Assembly: GCA_027574665.1 (NCBI GenBank) | Contig: CM050668.1 | Coordinates: 2,858,001-2,922,000 of the forward strand | From: Rhynochetos jubatus | Lineage: Eukaryota; Chordata; Aves; Eurypygiformes; Rhynochetidae | Length of the DNA stretch: 64,000 nt | Reading direction: 5' to 3' | Shown here: positions 61,166-64,000 of the stretch, piece after piece | Layout: each line of letters opens with the position of its first letter | Position numbering within the stretch: the stretch's first letter is position 1 | Position numbers and translations under genes: made by a program | The notes under the pieces: model-generated | Told to the model about the DNA's origin: nothing | The model's input: the letters and a program-made list of their open reading frames with translations, nothing else | Database searches by the model: none

Positions 61166-61959
61166 GTCTGTAGGGACCTGCCTCGCTGTGCTGTGGTGGT
61201 TCCTTCTGCACTTGCTGGGTCTTGTCCAGGCATTGGGTCTGTCAGAAATTGGCCCCCCAGATTTTTACCCCATAACACAAAGTGTCATGGACCTGTTCCC
61301 GGTCCTGTCTGAGCTTCCCATGGGAATGGCATCAACGTTCCTGTGCACGTGCCTCTGCCAAGCCCTGATCTGCTGGAAGGTCTAGGAGGAAAGATAATAG
61401 TTTGCACTAGACTTTTTTATTTTTCATTTTTTTTTATTAATGAAACAGCTGAAGAACAATGGATTAATTAGAGGGATTGTAGGAAAATGTGCTGACTGTG
61501 GTCCTAGGGGTCATATGTGCAGCACAGGTAGTCCCTGGTGACTGTGTAATGGCTAATTGCACATCTCGCGTGACCCAGCCGTGCACGAGAGCAGGGCTGG
61601 GCGAGGGCAAGAGCCCAATTTCCTGAGCACAGCGGTGCTTTCTGCTGCCGCGGTCAGGAGTTTTATAGCGCTTCCTTAGGTATCAGAATACATGGCTCGT
61701 CTGCCTCGCTGTGTAATTAGTTCCAGAGCGAGCAGGTTTGCAGTGCGGGGCTGTGAGAGCGGCCAGACTCATTTGCCCAGGGGAATGTGTGCGTTTCCCA
61801 TCTGCGGTGCTTGGGATGGCAGCTCAGATGCGGCAGCTCCCCGGTTTTTAGCCTGACCCCCTCTGAACCCAAAGCGGGCTCTGTGCAGGCTGGAGGGCTG
61901 GAAAACTTCCCCTCCAGTTTGTCTTGAGCATTTTCGTCTCTTCCACCCTCTTCCTTGTC
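61166..61959. other. Non-coding; nothing recognised
   Basis: A T-rich stretch lies at about 61410-61440. No gene or further repeat seen. Confidence 0.5.
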
Positions 61960-62560
61960 CCTCCCCGTTGCTAACTGAAGGGGTTTACATGCCTGACAGC
62001 ATCAAGGGGGGATGCAGGAGGGACCAGCGCCGGGATGGGATCCCAGCCAGGCCCCGCGCCCACCGTTCTGCCTCCCCAATTTTTTGTCCCTGCTTTTTCC
62101 CTGGCTGGCATCAGTCTCCGCAGTGCCACCCCCTGGCAGTCCCCCGCAGAGGTGACAAGCGCTGCCGGCTGCAGAAACCCTGCAGCCTCCGGAAAGGCAC
62201 CCCGCGAGCCCGACTTGCCCCACATCCCAATCCGGTGGGGCACAAGGGACCGAAGGGCAGGCAGGAGGCGGGTGGCCAGGGACAGGAGCCGGCAGGGCAG
62301 CGCTTGGCCCTGAGAGGCAGAAACGGCCACACCGGGGCCACGGGGCTGCGGGAAACGAACGCTCCCTCGCTCTTACCCTCTCCCTTCTTTTGCTACGGTT
62401 ACTGAAAAGTCAACAGTTGCCTGAAAATCAATTATAGCTTAAAAAGCGAGAGAAGCAGCCCCGGGAGGGAGGGCTCAGCAGCCCGCATGCTGTTTGGGGG
62501 AGCCCCAACCTGCCCTGCGCGGGCGATGGCTGCCCAGCGCCGAGAGCTCTGACGTGGGAC
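61960..62560. other. CpG-rich block
   Basis: GC and CpG density are clearly higher than in the flanks (CAGGCCCCGCGCCCACC, CACCCCGCGAGCCCGAC, CAGCCCGCATGC). Frames open in most registers on both strands (61968-62405 plus, 61971-62330 minus), so none is called. GTGCCACCCCCTGGCAG at 62123-62139 resembles a CTCF core on the minus strand. It may be a small CpG island. Confidence 0.4.
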
Positions 62561-64000
62561 GTTTAACCGAAGCCAGCTGTGTGCCGAAGGAGATAAAAGC
62601 CCCAAATCAGACAGGATAAGCACAGTATTAGTGTGGGATACGCCACTCATTTCTGATTTAAATTACTGTTTTTACTTCCTGAACTCATGGGAGAGTAAGG
62701 ATGTGAGGAAAATGAAGAGGTTTAGACATGGACATTCCTTCACCAAATACTGGCAAGGAATCGTGATTAATACAGCTGAGGTCATTATCATTGCCGCTTA
62801 CAGGGTGACCGGTTTCCTGCTGATTTATTTTTCGTGTATCCTGGGCAGATTATCTCTATTGCAAGTTACCTCCACGATCAAGGATTAAACCCCCCAGCCA
62901 TCCTTTGCCAGGTGCACACTCGCCTGGCTGCTGTCCCTGCGGTGCCCAGGCGGTAAAGGGGAGCTGTGTAGTGTCCCAGGATGCTGGGGCGGGATGCTTT
63001 GTGTTTTAGCAAAGAACTGACTTTCGGCTTTTGCTGTGTGCTTTGTGCATAGATGTGTCCTTATCTCAGAGTCCCATGGCAGCAAAAGGACTGTTGTGCT
63101 GTTCACAAAAGGTTAAACATCCTGGCGCAAGACAGAGGTGTGCAAAGGGCAGAGGTGCAGTAATATTTAGCAGAGAGCAAAGCTTGCACCGCTCCTCCAC
63201 CTTCTGCGGCTGCAGCTTCTTTGCATCCCCATCCGAGCAAAACTCCCGCTGCAGGAAGAGGGAAAGCTGCCTGTCTGCTCCCTGGGTTTGCCCCCCCCCC
63301 CCCAGCCTTACACACCACACCGTGGCATGCAGCAAACGAGAGGGTTTTTCCTCTTCGGCAGCAGAAGAATTTGCCCCAAGCTCCTACCCCCGTCCTGTCC
63401 CCTCCGGCGCAGAAGCAGCCGACAGAAGTCTCACTCGGGGCTGCGCATCGCATTGCAACTTGCCAGAATATTTCTTGTAGCCTGTCACCACGTGTCTGGG
63501 AGAGGATTCCTGCCGTGTCCGTGGGACTCTGCCTAATCTCACCATTGAGTGCTGGCTGGGCTGATGCTGCCCAGTGGCGCTGCTGCACACTGCCACTGAG
63601 TCAATTGCTGGGCTCAAGTGGCTCACAGAGAGGCCACGGTTAGAAACGATGTTCTGCACGCGCAAAAATCCTCGTGTTTCAAGATTAGGGAGCAATAAGG
63701 GCTTTGGGAGGTCAGCGAGGGGAGGAGATGTCTGGATGTGTGTGCCCAGGAGAATGAGAGCTGCAGCCAGGCCTGCTTTCTCTTTTGCGTGGAAGCACAG
63801 CTCAGGCCTGTAGGAAAGGGGATATTTTCTCTTTGGCTCAAAAAAGCAGTTATTTATGTCCATTTGTGCCAGATAAAGGGTTGTGGAAAGTCCCTGCTGT
63901 TCCCAAGGTGAAGAACCGCAGTGGTTATGCACTGCTGATGCACACCATCGGTGACCGGTGCTGCTGCCGCTCCCCCTTCCCCACCATCTCAGCGGCATTG
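62561..64000. other. Non-coding; C run at 63291-63303
   Basis: A 13-base C run lies at 63291-63303. Competing long frames occur at the edge (63031-63643 plus, 63103-63588 minus, 63384-63998 minus of 204 codons), with no domain. The 63384-63998 frame reaches the last bases of the window, so a continuation outside cannot be excluded. Confidence 0.45.

Noticed and set aside
63384-63998. 204-codon minus-strand open frame at the window edge
   Set aside because: Lies in GC-rich sequence with several competing frames and no recognisable domain. It could continue outside, but nothing supports a gene.

Overview
This window looks like non-coding nuclear DNA of a bird, most likely from Neoaves. The evidence is the mix of repeats. 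There is a 5'-truncated CR1 LINE fragment at 16716-16883. There are two full-length solo LTRs of endogenous retrovirus families that I recall from many neoavian genomes, at 41010-41594 and about 45874-46841. There are several old CORE-SINE/MIR-like relics, and short palindromic MITE-like relics of kinds seen in birds and other sauropsids. There is no operon structure, no CRISPR array and no tRNA or rRNA gene that I can recognise. The family assignments come from memory of consensus sequences; no search was run.

I can name no protein-coding gene with confidence. Most open frames are chance frames in GC-rich patches or in LTR sequence. Two places deserve a second look. On the minus strand, 23355-22549 is one reading frame that stays open for 97 and then 141 codons, broken only by three stops between 23064 and 22975. 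Splice-like sites flank the broken part, and the second half has A-rich codons. It could be a decayed retroviral or other gene, or two exons of an unrecognised gene. On the plus strand, 20455-20795 is a CpG-rich open frame with a good start context at 20523 and a charged, lysine/arginine-rich middle.

Layout. 1-10 kb is AT-rich single-copy sequence with a perfect TAATTA-type inverted repeat at 1155-1184 and a CpG-rich patch near 4.7-4.9 kb. 10-20 kb holds a 26-base C run, a MITE-like relic, MIR-like relics at 11.2, 15.2 and 18.9 kb, and the CR1 fragment. 20-31 kb holds the two candidate coding stretches, clustered palindromic relics (23.9-24.3 and 29.6-30.3 kb) and two more MIR-like relics. 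31-41 kb is mostly unassigned sequence with GC-rich patches and a candidate regulatory stretch at 38.6-38.9 kb. 41-47 kb carries the two solo LTRs, both with their retroviral sense on the minus strand, plus a MIR-like relic at 42 kb. 47-59 kb is AT-rich and contains several stretches that look like vertebrate conserved non-coding elements. 59-64 kb is more GC- and CpG-rich and holds a (CTC)n microsatellite, an imperfect 61-bp-arm hairpin at 60404-60540 and a CpG-rich block at 62.0-62.6 kb.

Overall the picture is a gene-poor intergenic or long intronic region, perhaps a regulatory desert, in which old SINE/MITE relics lie among AT-rich, enhancer-like stretches. I cannot name the neighbouring genes from this sequence alone.
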